A stretch of DNA of 24,757 bases from an uncultured Collinsella sp. (GTDB lineage: Bacteria > Actinomycetota > Coriobacteriia > Coriobacteriales > Coriobacteriaceae), in NCBI GenBank assembly GCA_958405565.1, contig CATYEN010000033.1:1-24757 (forward strand), written 5' to 3'. The notes beneath the pieces were generated by a model. That model did not search any database. It was not told the DNA's origin and was given only the letters and a program-made list of their open reading frames with translations. Positions 6,690 to 15,726 of the stretch are shown piece by piece; position 1 is the first letter of the stretch; every line of letters begins with the position of its first letter. Position numbers and translations under genes: made by a program.

Positions 6690-9560
6690 TCACGCTCCCT
6701 GTGCGGCGAGCGCCGCGGTCAGGACGATGCCGGCAATCTTGGCTGCCTCGACGTCGTGTTTGTCGAAATCCTCCAGGGCCACCGAGATGGCAACCGTGGG
6801 TGAATCGTAAGGTGCAAAGCCAACAAACATAGAGTTGACGTTGGTGCCGCCGGTCTCGGCCGAACCGGTCTTGCCGGCAACCTTGACGCCCGGAATCTGG
6901 GCATCGGTGCCGGTACCGGACTGGACGACGGCGAGCATGGCCTGCTTGACCTGGTCGGCCGTGGCAGAGCTAACAGCCTGGCCCAGCGAGCGGGACTGCG
7001 TGGTCTTAACCACGGTTCCGTCCGGGGCGAGTATCTGGGACACAAAGAACGGGTCCATGACTACGCCGCTGTTGGCGATAGCTGCAGCGATCACGCAATT
7101 CTGCATAACGGTGGTCTGCGGGCCAGGCGTGTGGTCCATGCCGACGGGCTGGCCGGCGCCTGCCCAAGCGGTCTCCCACTCGGTCATAAGCGACGGGTCG
7201 GCCATGATGGAGGCGGTGGAGGTCAGATCTTGGCCGAGCTTTTGGCCGTAGCCAAAGGCGTTGGCAAACTGGACGAGCGAGCTGGCGCCAATCTCGTTGG
7301 CCACCTGGCCAAAGACGACGTTGGACGACACGGCGAAGGCCTGCTGCAGGCTGATGGTGCCGTAGCTCTCGTTGGCAGAGTTGGTGACCGGCGCGTTGCC
7401 AATATCCATGGAGCCGGGCGCCTGGTACGTGCTGGTAAGGCTGGCGGTGCCGGTTTCGAGCGCCGCGGAGAGTGTGACGACCTTAAAGGTCGAGCCCGGG
7501 GTGTACAGCGCGTCCATGGCGCGGTCGTACATGGAGCCGTCCTCGCCGCCGCCAGACTGGAGCAGCGCATCGATGTTGGTGTTGTCGTAGGTGGGCGAGC
7601 TCGCGCACGCAAGGACCGCACCGGTGCGCGGATCCATGACCACCACAGCGCCCTTAAAGCCCTTGAGCGCCTGCTCGGCAGCCGTCTGGATGCGCGAGTC
7701 GATGGTGAGCTTGGCGGTATTGCCCGGCTGGGTCTGCCCCGCGAGCGACGCGATGGCGTTGTTCCAGCTGGAGTAATCCTTGGAGCCGGTGAGCGTATCG
7801 TTCATGACGCTCTCGATGCCGGCGGTGCCGTATTGCTGGCTCACGTAGCCCACCACGTGCGCGGCCATGTTGCCGTTGGGGTAGGAACGGGCGTAGGTGC
7901 CGTCCTCCTGCTGCAGCGACTCGGCTAGCGTCACGCCGTCGGACGTGATGATGGAGCCACGCTGGATGTACTTGGAGCGGGCGATGGTGTGGTTGTTGGT
8001 CGGCATGTCCTGGTAGTCCTTCGCCTTGATGACCTGGACATAGGTAAGGTTGCCGATAAGGATGGCGAACAGCGCCGTAAAGGTAAACACGGCACGAGTC
8101 AGACGGTTGGCAAGTGCCACGCGGCCGAGCACGCCGGACTCAGGCGTGTCGAGCAGGCGACGACGCATGCGAGAACCCGCGGAGTGGCTGCCGTTGCCGT
8201 AGGAAGGTGCGTTGGCAAAGCGCGTACCGGTCGGGGCAGCGGCGGATGCGACCTGGTCATCGGTGATGGCGGCCATGGTGCCGGTGCCGGTGAGCTCAGC
8301 TTCGCGTCCGGTTGCCTCGTCACCGGCGCGCAGCAGCAGCGCGACGATGATAAAGCTCGCCAGCAGCGAGGAGCCGCCCTGGCTCATAAAGGGCAGGGTG
8401 ACGCCGGTCAGCGGGATCAGGCGGGTTACACCGCCGACGATTAAGAATGCCTGGAAGCTGATGGCCGCCGTAAGGCCGGTTGCGCTAAAGGCGGCAAGGT
8501 CGGACTTGGCGCGGGCGGCCGTGGTGAGGCCGCGCACAGCGAAGAGCATAAACAGGATGAGCACGGCGCCGCCGCCCAAAAGGCCCATCTCCTCGCCGAT
8601 GGCAGAGAAGATAAAGTCGGACTCGACGACGGGGATGTTGTTTGCCATGCCGTTGCCAATGCCGACGCCAACCAGGCCGCCGTCGGCCAGCGAGTAGAGC
8701 GACTGGACGATCTGGTAGCCCTGTCCCTGGGCGTCCTTAAACGGATCGGCCCAAATCTGGAAACGCACCTGCACGTGCGACAGGAACTTGTAGGCGCCCA
8801 CGGCTCCAACGGCAAGCAGCGCAAGGCCGATGATGACGTAGGAAAAGCGTCCCGTGGCAACGTAGAGCATCAGCAAAAAGATGGTGTAGAACAGGACGGC
8901 CGAGCCCAGGTCGCGTTCAAAGACGACGACGAGCAGGCATACGCCCCACACGGCAAACAGCGGCAGCAGCAGGCGGAAGCGCGGAATCTTGAGGCCCAGG
9001 ATCTTGCGGTTGGAGATAGAGAGCAGCTCGCGGTTCTCGGCCAGATAGCCGGCCAGGAACAGGACGATGAAGACCTTGGCGAACTCGCCGGGCTGGATGG
9101 TAAAGCCGGCGATGCGAATCCACAGCTTGGAGCCCGAGATCGTGGTGCCGATAAAGATGGGCAGCATCAGCAAAATGATGCCGATAATGCCAAAGGTGTA
9201 CTTGTAGCGCATGACCACGTCGAGGTTCTTGACCAGTGCGAGCGTTCCCACCATGAGCGCCACCGAGACAAACAAGATGATGAGCTGCGAGATGGCGAGG
9301 TCGGGGGCAAGGCGCGTCACGAACGTGATGCCGATGCCCGAGAGCACAAAGACGATGGGCAGGATGGCGGGGTCGGCGCCGGGCGCCAGGATGCGCACGG
9401 CGATATGCGCCGCGGCGAAGGCGGCGAACAGGCCGATCGGCACGGCGAGCGTCTCGAAAGAGATCGTGGCGCCCGCGGTGAGCACGTACATCGCATAGAG
9501 CAGGATGACGGGGAACGCCGAGGCGATGAGCAAGAGCAGTTCGGTGTTGCGGCGACTCAT
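6690..9560 (-). CDS. RodA/FtsW-PBP fusion: SEDS glycosyltransferase plus class B transpeptidase
   Basis: This 956-residue protein joins two wall-building enzymes. The N-terminal half (about 1-430) is a polytopic SEDS polymerase with FERDLGSA and ESDFIFSAIGEE, which carries the conserved aspartate. A linker of about 100 residues follows, then a second membrane anchor (TRAVFTFTALFAILIGNLTY) and a penicillin-binding transpeptidase. Its active-site motifs are S690-T-F-K693, S745-S-N747 and K897-T-G899. The SEDS part polymerises glycan strands from lipid II and the PBP part cross-links them. These are usually separate partners (RodA with PBP2/PbpA, or FtsW with FtsI). The ATG at 9560 has AAGGGAG upstream and lies 16 bases after the phosphatase stop. 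The frame is open further upstream to 9686, but inside the phosphatase gene. By position it replaces rodA-pbpA. Confidence 0.95.
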   Translation of the reverse strand: MSRRNTELLLLIASAFPVILLYAMYVLTAGATISFETLAVPIGLFAAFAAAHIAVRILAPGADPAILPIVFVLSGIGITFVTRLAPDLAISQLIILFVSVALMVGTLALVKNLDVVMRYKYTFGIIGIILLMLPIFIGTTISGSKLWIRIAGFTIQPGEFAKVFIVLFLAGYLAENRELLSISNRKILGLKIPRFRLLLPLFAVWGVCLLVVVFERDLGSAVLFYTIFLLMLYVATGRFSYVIIGLALLAVGAVGAYKFLSHVQVRFQIWADPFKDAQGQGYQIVQSLYSLADGGLVGVGIGNGMANNIPVVESDFIFSAIGEEMGLLGGGAVLILFMLFAVRGLTTAARAKSDLAAFSATGLTAAISFQAFLIVGGVTRLIPLTGVTLPFMSQGGSSLLASFIIVALLLRAGDEATGREAELTGTGTMAAITDDQVASAAAPTGTRFANAPSYGNGSHSAGSRMRRRLLDTPESGVLGRVALANRLTRAVFTFTALFAILIGNLTYVQVIKAKDYQDMPTNNHTIARSKYIQRGSIITSDGVTLAESLQQEDGTYARSYPNGNMAAHVVGYVSQQYGTAGIESVMNDTLTGSKDYSSWNNAIASLAGQTQPGNTAKLTIDSRIQTAAEQALKGFKGAVVVMDPRTGAVLACASSPTYDNTNIDALLQSGGGEDGSMYDRAMDALYTPGSTFKVVTLSAALETGTASLTSTYQAPGSMDIGNAPVTNSANESYGTISLQQAFAVSSNVVFGQVANEIGASSLVQFANAFGYGQKLGQDLTSTASIMADPSLMTEWETAWAGAGQPVGMDHTPGPQTTVMQNCVIAAAIANSGVVMDPFFVSQILAPDGTVVKTTQSRSLGQAVSSATADQVKQAMLAVVQSGTGTDAQIPGVKVAGKTGSAETGGTNVNSMFVGFAPYDSPTVAISVALEDFDKHDVEAAKIAGIVLTAALAAQGA

Positions 9561-9576
9561 AAGCGGCACTCCCTTT

Positions 9577-11472
9577 CTAATTCTTATCTGAGGCTTCGGC
9601 CTCGGCGGACTGTTCGGCGGTTTTCTCGGAATCTGACTCGGAGGTGGATTCCTGATCGGTGTTGTCGCGAATCGTTTGCGCGTCAATCACCTGACGGGTC
9701 TGTTCCTCGTCAATTTGATGGCGGTACTTGGAGATGGTGTCCTGTGCGTCGTCGACACTCGTTTGCGGAATGCCCGCCTTCAGGCGGTTCTGCGTGTCTT
9801 CGGGCAGGTCGGACAGCTTGATACTGGTTTCGCTCTCGAGCCAGTGGAGCTTGAATCCGAGCGGCTTGCCGGGTATGCCGCGCCAGACTGCGACATTGCC
9901 CTGGTAGGTTCCCAGGTAGTACGAGCCGGTAACGCCTGCGTATGCCCAGATGGCAGCCGCCAACACCAAGACGAGACCCAAGACGACGCCGATGGTGACG
10001 TTGCGGCGACGCACGCGTTGCGCCTCGCGCATAACGCCATCGTCAACCAGGTCAACGACTACTACGGTCACGTTGTCGTGGCCGCCGGCGGCAAGCGCCG
10101 CGTCCACTAGGTTGTCGACGCAGATTTGCGCGGTTGAGGACTGCGTGGCGATGTTCTCGATATCGCTATCGGGAATCATGCTCGAAAGGCCGTCGGAGCA
10201 CAGGATCAGGCGGTCGCCTTCCTCGATATGCAGGGTAAAGTGGTCGGCATACATGGCGGGGTCCGAGCCCAGCGCGCGGGTGATGACCGAGCGGTTGGGG
10301 TGGACGCGGGCCTCGTCGGCCGTAATCTCGCCGGCATCCACGAGCTCCTCCACGTAGGAGTGGTCGCGGGTCACGCGGATGAGCGTGCCCTCGTGGAGCA
10401 GGTAGGCGCGCGAGTCGCCCACGTGGGCGATGGCGAGCGTGTCGTTTTCGATGTAGGCGCAGGTGGCCGTGCAGCCCATGCCGGGTTTGCCCAGGCCGTT
10501 GAGAGCGGCCTCGATCACGGCGGCGTTAGCGGCCTCGACGGCTGCGGCCAGTCGCGCGGCGTCCGCGGACTGCGGCGCCGTCTTGGCGATGGTCTCGACG
10601 GCGATGGAGGATGCCACCTCGCCGGCGGCGTGTCCTCCCATGCCGTCGCACACGCAAAAGAGCGGCGATTGCACCAGGTAGGAGTCCTCATTGTGCGGGC
10701 GTACGCATCCGACGTCGGAGCGGGCACCCCACATAAGCTGCGTGGTGGTGCCGGCGTCGTAGGTCGAGTCGGTCTCGATGCGCTCGTCGGTCAGTGGCTC
10801 AAAGCTCATGGTCGAGCCGGGGTCTTTGAGCTTGGCCTCCACGGCGGCAACATCGATCTCGGCGGTGTCGCCGGGGGAGACGCTGTCGGCATCGTTGCCC
10901 GGCTCGGCGTCGGAGATATCCGGAAGGCTGAGGTCTTCGGTCACGCGGTCGGCGGGGTCGGCGTCCTGCGGCGGCTCGACAGCCGCCGGCTCGGGCGTCG
11001 CTAAGTGCGACGGCGTAGGCGTGCTCTGGGGTTGAGCGGAGGGCTCGAGAGCTGCGGCGGGCGCGGCAACGGGCTGCTCGACTTCGGCAGGCGTTGCGGA
11101 TGCGGGTGCCGCCTCGCTTGCCGGGGCGACGGGGAATACCGGTGCGGCAGGCTCGGGTGCCGCAAACACCGCAGCGCTCTCGTTGATTGCTGCGGCGACG
11201 GGCTCTGCAAAGTGAGCTGGCGCCGAGGTTGCTTCGGGCGCTGTGGGCTGTTCCGCAGCATGTGCGCCGATGGGCGCCGCTACGGCATCCTCTTCGTCCT
11301 CGTTATCGGCGAGATCCGAAATATCATGCGTTACATGCGAAAGAGGCAGGGAGAACACGGTGTCCTCGGGTTCCACGGGTGCGGAGCCCGCCGGAGCGGC
11401 GTGGGCCGGCGCAGCTGTGGCGGCAGCCGGTGCCTCGGTCATAGTCGCGGACTTGTTCTCCTCGTCGATCAT
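9577..11472 (-). CDS. pstP: PP2C-family Ser/Thr phosphatase, membrane-anchored, long N-terminal extension
   Basis: This protein phosphatase of 631 residues would reverse phosphorylation by the operon's kinases. The PP2C domain (about 245-480) shows RPHNEDSYL, CDGMGGHAAGEVAS, AHVGDSRAYLL, TRDHSYVEELV, CSDGLSSMI and GGHDNVTVVVV, so the metal-binding aspartates are present. It is preceded by about 240 residues rich in Ala, Pro and Glu, which look disordered. It is followed by a membrane helix (about 487-510) and an outside domain of about 110 residues ending in an acidic Ser/Glu tail. The start overlaps the FhaB stop (ATGA). The name pstP is by position in the actinobacterial locus. The long N-terminal extension is unusual for the family. 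Confidence 0.93.
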   Translation of the reverse strand: MIDEENKSATMTEAPAAATAAPAHAAPAGSAPVEPEDTVFSLPLSHVTHDISDLADNEDEEDAVAAPIGAHAAEQPTAPEATSAPAHFAEPVAAAINESAAVFAAPEPAAPVFPVAPASEAAPASATPAEVEQPVAAPAAALEPSAQPQSTPTPSHLATPEPAAVEPPQDADPADRVTEDLSLPDISDAEPGNDADSVSPGDTAEIDVAAVEAKLKDPGSTMSFEPLTDERIETDSTYDAGTTTQLMWGARSDVGCVRPHNEDSYLVQSPLFCVCDGMGGHAAGEVASSIAVETIAKTAPQSADAARLAAAVEAANAAVIEAALNGLGKPGMGCTATCAYIENDTLAIAHVGDSRAYLLHEGTLIRVTRDHSYVEELVDAGEITADEARVHPNRSVITRALGSDPAMYADHFTLHIEEGDRLILCSDGLSSMIPDSDIENIATQSSTAQICVDNLVDAALAAGGHDNVTVVVVDLVDDGVMREAQRVRRRNVTIGVVLGLVLVLAAAIWAYAGVTGSYYLGTYQGNVAVWRGIPGKPLGFKLHWLESETSIKLSDLPEDTQNRLKAGIPQTSVDDAQDTISKYRHQIDEEQTRQVIDAQTIRDNTDQESTSESDSEKTAEQSAEAEASDKN

Positions 11473-11885
11473 CGACGGTTCACCTTCATGACCACATCGC
11501 CGATCTGGACTTCGTCGCCCTCGCGCAGCGTTGCGGGCTCCACAAGCTGGCGGCCGTTGACGAGCGTGCCGTTAAGCGAGTTGAGGTCCTCGATGATGAG
11601 CGCCGGGCCCTGCAGCGAAAAGCGCGCATGCGAGGCCGAGACGAATGGTTCGTTGATGCAGATGTCCGAAGACGGCGAGCGACCGACGATGACGGGGCCG
11701 AGCATATCCACGTGGATGCCGCGGATGCCGCGCGGGCCCTTGTCCACATCGATCGTCCAGATAGCCGAGTCGCGGCGCTGGCCGCGCACGAGGCCCACGC
11801 CGGTCTTCATGACGGCGAACAGGAAGATATAGAGCAGGGCGACCAGGACGATGCGGCCTGCAAAAAGGACGATATCGATGTTCAT
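11469..11885 (-). CDS. fhaB: FhaB-like membrane FHA-domain protein
   Basis: This 138-residue protein has an N-terminal membrane helix (about residues 5-27) and a C-terminal forkhead-associated (FHA) domain (about 60-138). The FHA motifs are VIVGRSPSSDICI, VSASHARF and DLNSLNGTLVNG, which carry the Arg, Ser, His and Asn that bind phosphothreonine. FHA proteins in this locus read kinase output and connect it to division and wall proteins; FhaB (FipA) of mycobacteria has the same layout. The ATG is six bases after the FhaA stop, and the stop overlaps the phosphatase start (ATGA). Confidence 0.92.
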   Translation of the reverse strand: MNIDIVLFAGRIVLVALLYIFLFAVMKTGVGLVRGQRRDSAIWTIDVDKGPRGIRGIHVDMLGPVIVGRSPSSDICINEPFVSASHARFSLQGPALIIEDLNSLNGTLVNGRQLVEPATLREGDEVQIGDVVMKVNRR

Positions 11886-11891
11886 AAGCGA

Positions 11892-12905
11892 CTATCCCCT
11901 AAATTCAAAGGTGCTCAGGCCAAACGTCAGCAGATCGCCGTTGCGCAGCGGGCAGCGCGTGATGCGGCGGTTGTTGACGAGCGTGCCGTTGGTGGAATTG
12001 AGGTCCTCGATCGACCAGTCCGAGCCGGTAAAGGTGAGCTGGGCGTGACGGCGCGACACGTTGGGGTCGCGCAGGGCGATATCGGAAACCGAACGCTCGC
12101 GGCCGATGGTCACCTGCGCGGAGGTGATGCTGTGGCTCTCGCCGCTCACGACGTCGACGAGCTGGGCGAGCGGGCGCTGCGGGGCGCGGGTGCTCGCCAT
12201 GTTGGAGGCGATGCCGGCCGCGGCGCCAAGGCCCACGGCGGCACCGGTCGCGGCGGCTCCGCCCATGCCGGCAAGCGCGTCGCGCGAGACGGTCTGCGGC
12301 ACCGGAATGGGTGCGGCGGCGGGGTCGGGGACGCTGGGCGCGAAGGGGTCGGCCACGGCGAGCGGGTCGGGAGCGGCAGCGCGAGGCATCGGCTGCTGCT
12401 GGGGCATGGCTGCGGGGCGCTGTTGCTGCGGGGCGGCAAACTGCTGCTGGCCGGCGCGGGGAGCGCTGGCGGCACGGCTTGCGGCGGAGTTGTTCTGCCC
12501 CAGGCCGTTTTGATAGGCGCGCTCTTCTTCGTACAGGCGGCCGAGCGTGGGCGCATCGACATTCTCGGCGAAGACCGAGAACTTGCCGGCGCGCAGCTGC
12601 GGGTCGATCATAAAGCGCACGAGCGGCTCACCGACAAAGACGTAGCGGCGCTTTTCGGCCTGCGCCTTCACGAACTCGCGGACCTCGCGCGAAAGCTCGG
12701 GGTAGAACGGGGCGAGCATGGGATCGTCATCGGCGGCGATCAGGATGGTGTAGAGTGCCGGCGCGGTGTTGACGCCGTTGATCACTAGAGTCTGATCCTC
12801 CATGTCGCGAGCGGCCTGCTTGGCAAGCTTCTTAAAGGAGAACGGGGCACGGGTGGCACCGAAGATGCCGGCCACGTGGTCCTCGAAGATGTTCAGGAAG
12901 TTCAC
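11892..12905 (-). CDS. fhaA: FhaA-like protein: DUF3662 plus FHA domain
   Basis: This 337-residue protein has an N-terminal DUF3662-type domain (about 1-125), a Pro/Gln/Ala-rich flexible linker (about 130-250) and a C-terminal FHA domain with VTIGRERSVSDIAL, VSRRHAQL and DLNSTNGTLVNNR. It is the layout of actinobacterial FhaA, which binds phosphorylated wall-synthesis partners. The start is a GTG whose last two bases overlap the TGA of the upstream kinase (GTGA), with GGAGAG upstream. No membrane segment is evident apart from a weakly hydrophobic Ala/Gly stretch near 215-235. Confidence 0.93.
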   Translation of the reverse strand: MNFLNIFEDHVAGIFGATRAPFSFKKLAKQAARDMEDQTLVINGVNTAPALYTILIAADDDPMLAPFYPELSREVREFVKAQAEKRRYVFVGEPLVRFMIDPQLRAGKFSVFAENVDAPTLGRLYEEERAYQNGLGQNNSAASRAASAPRAGQQQFAAPQQQRPAAMPQQQPMPRAAAPDPLAVADPFAPSVPDPAAAPIPVPQTVSRDALAGMGGAAATGAAVGLGAAAGIASNMASTRAPQRPLAQLVDVVSGESHSITSAQVTIGRERSVSDIALRDPNVSRRHAQLTFTGSDWSIEDLNSTNGTLVNNRRITRCPLRNGDLLTFGLSTFEFRG

Positions 12906-14755
12906 GAAAGATCACTCTCCGTATAGGTTCTTTGGTATCCGAGCGAATATAGGCATATCCCAACGATTATAGAGGATAGGATTCCCGTAACCGCCGCCTT
13001 GGCGATGACCGCGCCTGCAAGGCTGGCAATTTCCATATGGTGTGCAAGACAAGATGCGGCCGCCGTGCCGACGCCGGTGACGGTGATGGCGGCGGTTGCG
13101 GCAAGGTTTGACCCCTGCTCGGCGTGCTTGGCATGGGCGTTGAGCAGCAGCGATGTTGCCGCGGCCGTGGCTGCAGCCAGTACGAAGGCGGCCCAAAGGA
13201 ACACGTCGCCCAGCGCTGCGGCGACGTTGCCGAGCCCCAGCACGCCTCCGGCGGAAAGTGCGACCGCGGCCAGGCGGGCAAAGAGCGTGCCCATGCCCGT
13301 TGCTGCCGCCGCGCTTGTCGGGCCGAGCCAAAATGCCGCGATGCCAGCGGCGGCTCCGGCTGCCAGAAAGGTGTTGCCGGTCAGGCAGCCGAGCGCGAGC
13401 GCACTGGTGAGTGCGGTGCTTGCGGCGGCCTCGGTGCGTCCCCAGGCGATCCACCAGCCGGACGTGGCGGCAGCAAAGATCACCGCGACGGGCAACATCG
13501 ACAGAATGCCCTGTGCCTGCATGGTGGCGTTGGCCATAAGTACCAAAAAGCCCACGGCCGAGATTGCCGAGCCAATCTGCGGGGCTAGGCCGGCGGCTGC
13601 CCCGATCGCGATGGCGGCGACGATAAGTCCGGGAAGCGCCGCGACGCCAGCCGTCTGCATCAGCAAAAAGCTAAAGGTGCCGCACGCTAGCGCCGAGATG
13701 GCGCGCATGGTGTAGTCGCGCGCGTGGCTCCAGCGCGTGCCCGCCCAGCCGAGTGCGGGGTCGACCTCAATGGCGTCGTCCTCGTAGGGTAACGATTCGA
13801 TATCGTCTGCCGCGTGTTCGTCATCCGACAGCTCGCCCACCATCTGCTCCAGGCTGCGACGGCCCTCGCGCACGCTGCCCAAGCCGGCGAGGAGTTGGTC
13901 GCAAAAGGCTTCGATGCTGTTGGGGCGGTCTTGCGGCATGGGTGAGAGCGCGCTCATCAGCGCGGCCTCGGCTCCCGGGGGAAAGTGCGGGATGAGCTCG
14001 CTGGGGTAGGTGGCGCCGCCGATGATGCGGTCGAGCGAGTCGCCGGGCGTGGCCGCCATAAAGGGAGCGCTGCCGCACAGGCCCTCGTAGATCACGCAGG
14101 CAAGGGCAAAGACATCGGCACGCTCGTCGACCGTGCCGGTCTCGATATCGAGCTGCTCGGGCGGCATGTAGCCGATGGTGCCGCCGCGCGAGCCGCCAAA
14201 GCCGCCGGCCGACGACAGTCGCGCCATGCCAAAGTCGGTGAGCTTTACATTGCCCGAGTGGTCGATGAGCACGTTGGCGGGCTTGATATCCAGGTGGAGT
14301 ACGCCGTTGCTATGAGCGAAGGCAAGCGCCTGGCTCAGCGCGTCGGCAATGGCGGCGGCCTCGTCAAAGGTGAGCGAATGTCCGTCCACACGATGCAGGA
14401 ACTCGGCCAGCGACATGCCGTCGACATATTCCATGACCAGGTAGGCATAGGCGGTGTCGTGCGTAAAGTCGATGACCTGCACGATATTGGGATGTTGAAG
14501 CATGGCTGCGGTGTGCGCCTCGCGCAGCACATCCATGATGTCGCTGGCGGGCATGCCGGCGCCGTTAATGAGGGGGATGCGCTTAATGGCCACGCGGCGG
14601 CGCAGATGCGTGTCGCGGCAGATCTCGATGGAGCCAAAACCGCCGGTTGCAAGCGTCTCGAGCGGCTGGTAACGCCTGAGCAGCTCGCGAGAGCTGGTGC
14701 CCTCCAAGGGAACGTCCGGCGAGAACCGGGCGGTATGTTGCGAGAAAAGCGGCAT
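12902..14755 (-). CDS. Polytopic membrane Ser/Thr kinase, first gene of the wall operon
   Basis: This Hanks-type kinase has 617 residues. The kinase domain (about 29-300) has the glycine loop ATGGFGSI, K58 in VAIK, E79, a catalytic loop HLDIKPAN (D156, K158, N161) and DFG (D174). The usual Arg of HRD is Leu155, so it is a non-RD kinase that may not need activation-loop phosphorylation. After an acidic linker (about 330-375) come about ten hydrophobic segments to the end, with no PASTA or other sensor domain. The ATG at 14755 is preceded by GAGGG; the frame is open to 14881 but that region carries the promoter and leader. It occupies the place of pknA, but its membrane half is different. Confidence 0.9.
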   Translation of the reverse strand: MPLFSQHTARFSPDVPLEGTSSRELLRRYQPLETLATGGFGSIEICRDTHLRRRVAIKRIPLINGAGMPASDIMDVLREAHTAAMLQHPNIVQVIDFTHDTAYAYLVMEYVDGMSLAEFLHRVDGHSLTFDEAAAIADALSQALAFAHSNGVLHLDIKPANVLIDHSGNVKLTDFGMARLSSAGGFGGSRGGTIGYMPPEQLDIETGTVDERADVFALACVIYEGLCGSAPFMAATPGDSLDRIIGGATYPSELIPHFPPGAEAALMSALSPMPQDRPNSIEAFCDQLLAGLGSVREGRRSLEQMVGELSDDEHAADDIESLPYEDDAIEVDPALGWAGTRWSHARDYTMRAISALACGTFSFLLMQTAGVAALPGLIVAAIAIGAAAGLAPQIGSAISAVGFLVLMANATMQAQGILSMLPVAVIFAAATSGWWIAWGRTEAAASTALTSALALGCLTGNTFLAAGAAAGIAAFWLGPTSAAAATGMGTLFARLAAVALSAGGVLGLGNVAAALGDVFLWAAFVLAAATAAATSLLLNAHAKHAEQGSNLAATAAITVTGVGTAAASCLAHHMEIASLAGAVIAKAAVTGILSSIIVGICLYSLGYQRTYTESDLS

Positions 14756-14843
14756 GGCCAACCCTCGTGCGTTTAAAGTTCGTTTGCGAGCGGCGGGCAG
14801 GGGCGTGGCCCGTTCCAGCGTTCGCGGTGGCATAGATGCTGCT

Positions 14844-14852
14844 AGTGTAGCA
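14844..14852 (-). promoter_or_regulatory. Candidate extended -10 promoter of the wall signalling operon
   Basis: On the minus strand TGC directly precedes TACACT, an extended -10 element. No convincing -35 is seen. Transcription would start about 80 bases before the kinase ATG. Confidence 0.4.
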
Positions 14853-14865
14853 CGCTCGGGTGAAA

Positions 14866-14911
14866 GGAAACCGCATCCCACTTTGGAGCGCCAAAACGGG
14901 ATGCGGTTTCC
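14866..14911. repeat. Perfect 14-bp inverted repeat with nested hairpin
   Basis: GGAAACCGCATCCC (14866-14879) is repeated as its exact complement at 14898-14911. The 18-base loop has its own small stem, TTTGG with CCAAA. It lies between the YcxB-like gene and the kinase operon. Read on the minus strand it ends in TTTCC-TTTC and may serve as the terminator of the upstream gene. Confidence 0.85.
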
Positions 14912-14953
14912 GCTGTCAATCTAAGTTTCGCCTAAGCAGAAGGCTGAGGCTTG

Positions 14954-14969
14954 GGCCGAGCGTTCGGCC
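14954..14969 (-). terminator. Small hairpin directly after the YcxB-like stop codon
   Basis: GGCCGA and TCGGCC pair around a four-base loop immediately after the TAA. No T-run follows. It may be an mRNA 3' stabiliser or part of termination together with the inverted repeat further on. Confidence 0.3.
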
Positions 14970-15686
14970 TTAGCGCTTCTTCCTGTTCTTCTTCTGCTTA
15001 CGCTGCTTGGGGGCGTCCTTCTTGGGCTGGTCGCCCTGCTTGGCCTCGGCGGAGGCCTTCTCGGCCTTCATTTTCTTCTTTTTGGTCTCGATGCGCAGCT
15101 TTTTGTTGATGCGGGCCTTCAGGAAGGGGCCAAACTGCTCGGCATCGCCACGCACAAAGGTGTCCTTAGGGATCGTCACGCCCTGGTCGGCGAACATGGC
15201 CACAAAGATGCGTTCGCCGTCGAGCACGTGGTCGAGCTTGTCAAACGGAAAGAACTGCGACTTGCCGCTCTTGCCCCAGACCATCAGGCCGTCCTCGTTG
15301 GCGGCGACGCGGCGGTAGCGGCCGCCCATGGACTCATCGGCCTCGACGGCGTCGATATAGTCGCGCGCGAGCGTGTGGTGCAGGTTTTTGCTCCACCAGG
15401 CCAAAAAGGCGCCGAATACGATCAGGACGACGCCGAACTTGATCCAGTTGCCGCCGGCCACCAGCATGCCAACGCCCAGCAGGGCGGAAATGGCGGCGGC
15501 GACGTACAGGGAGCCGCGGCGTTTGGGCGAGGCGACCAGGCGGGCAAAATCGGTGACGAGGTCGTTTTCGTACTGGTACTCGTTGAGGTAGAGGATGCCG
15601 TCATCGGCTGCTGCCTGCGCCTCGAGCGCGACCTCGACTTGGTCGGCTGCTTCGGTGGGGACGAGGTTGGGCTCTGCGTCTGCCAT
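14970..15686 (-). CDS. YcxB-like membrane protein
   Basis: This 238-residue protein has an acidic N-terminus and two adjacent membrane helices (about residues 60-78 and 82-97). A C-terminal part (about 105-195) contains WGKSGKSQFFPFDKLDHV and a segment on threshold phrases such as TIPKDTF, which matches what I recall of the YcxB-like family. The tail (from about 195) is very rich in Lys, with KKKK clusters, and may bind nucleic acid or membrane lipids. The function of the family is unknown. AGGAG stands 10 bases before the ATG. It is transcribed away from dnaX and is probably a single-gene unit. Confidence 0.78.
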   Translation of the reverse strand: MADAEPNLVPTEAADQVEVALEAQAAADDGILYLNEYQYENDLVTDFARLVASPKRRGSLYVAAAISALLGVGMLVAGGNWIKFGVVLIVFGAFLAWWSKNLHHTLARDYIDAVEADESMGGRYRRVAANEDGLMVWGKSGKSQFFPFDKLDHVLDGERIFVAMFADQGVTIPKDTFVRGDAEQFGPFLKARINKKLRIETKKKKMKAEKASAEAKQGDQPKKDAPKQRKQKKNRKKR

Positions 15687-15726
15687 GCTCTTTGGACTCC
15701 TATCGCGGCGGGCTCGCCGTACGGGT

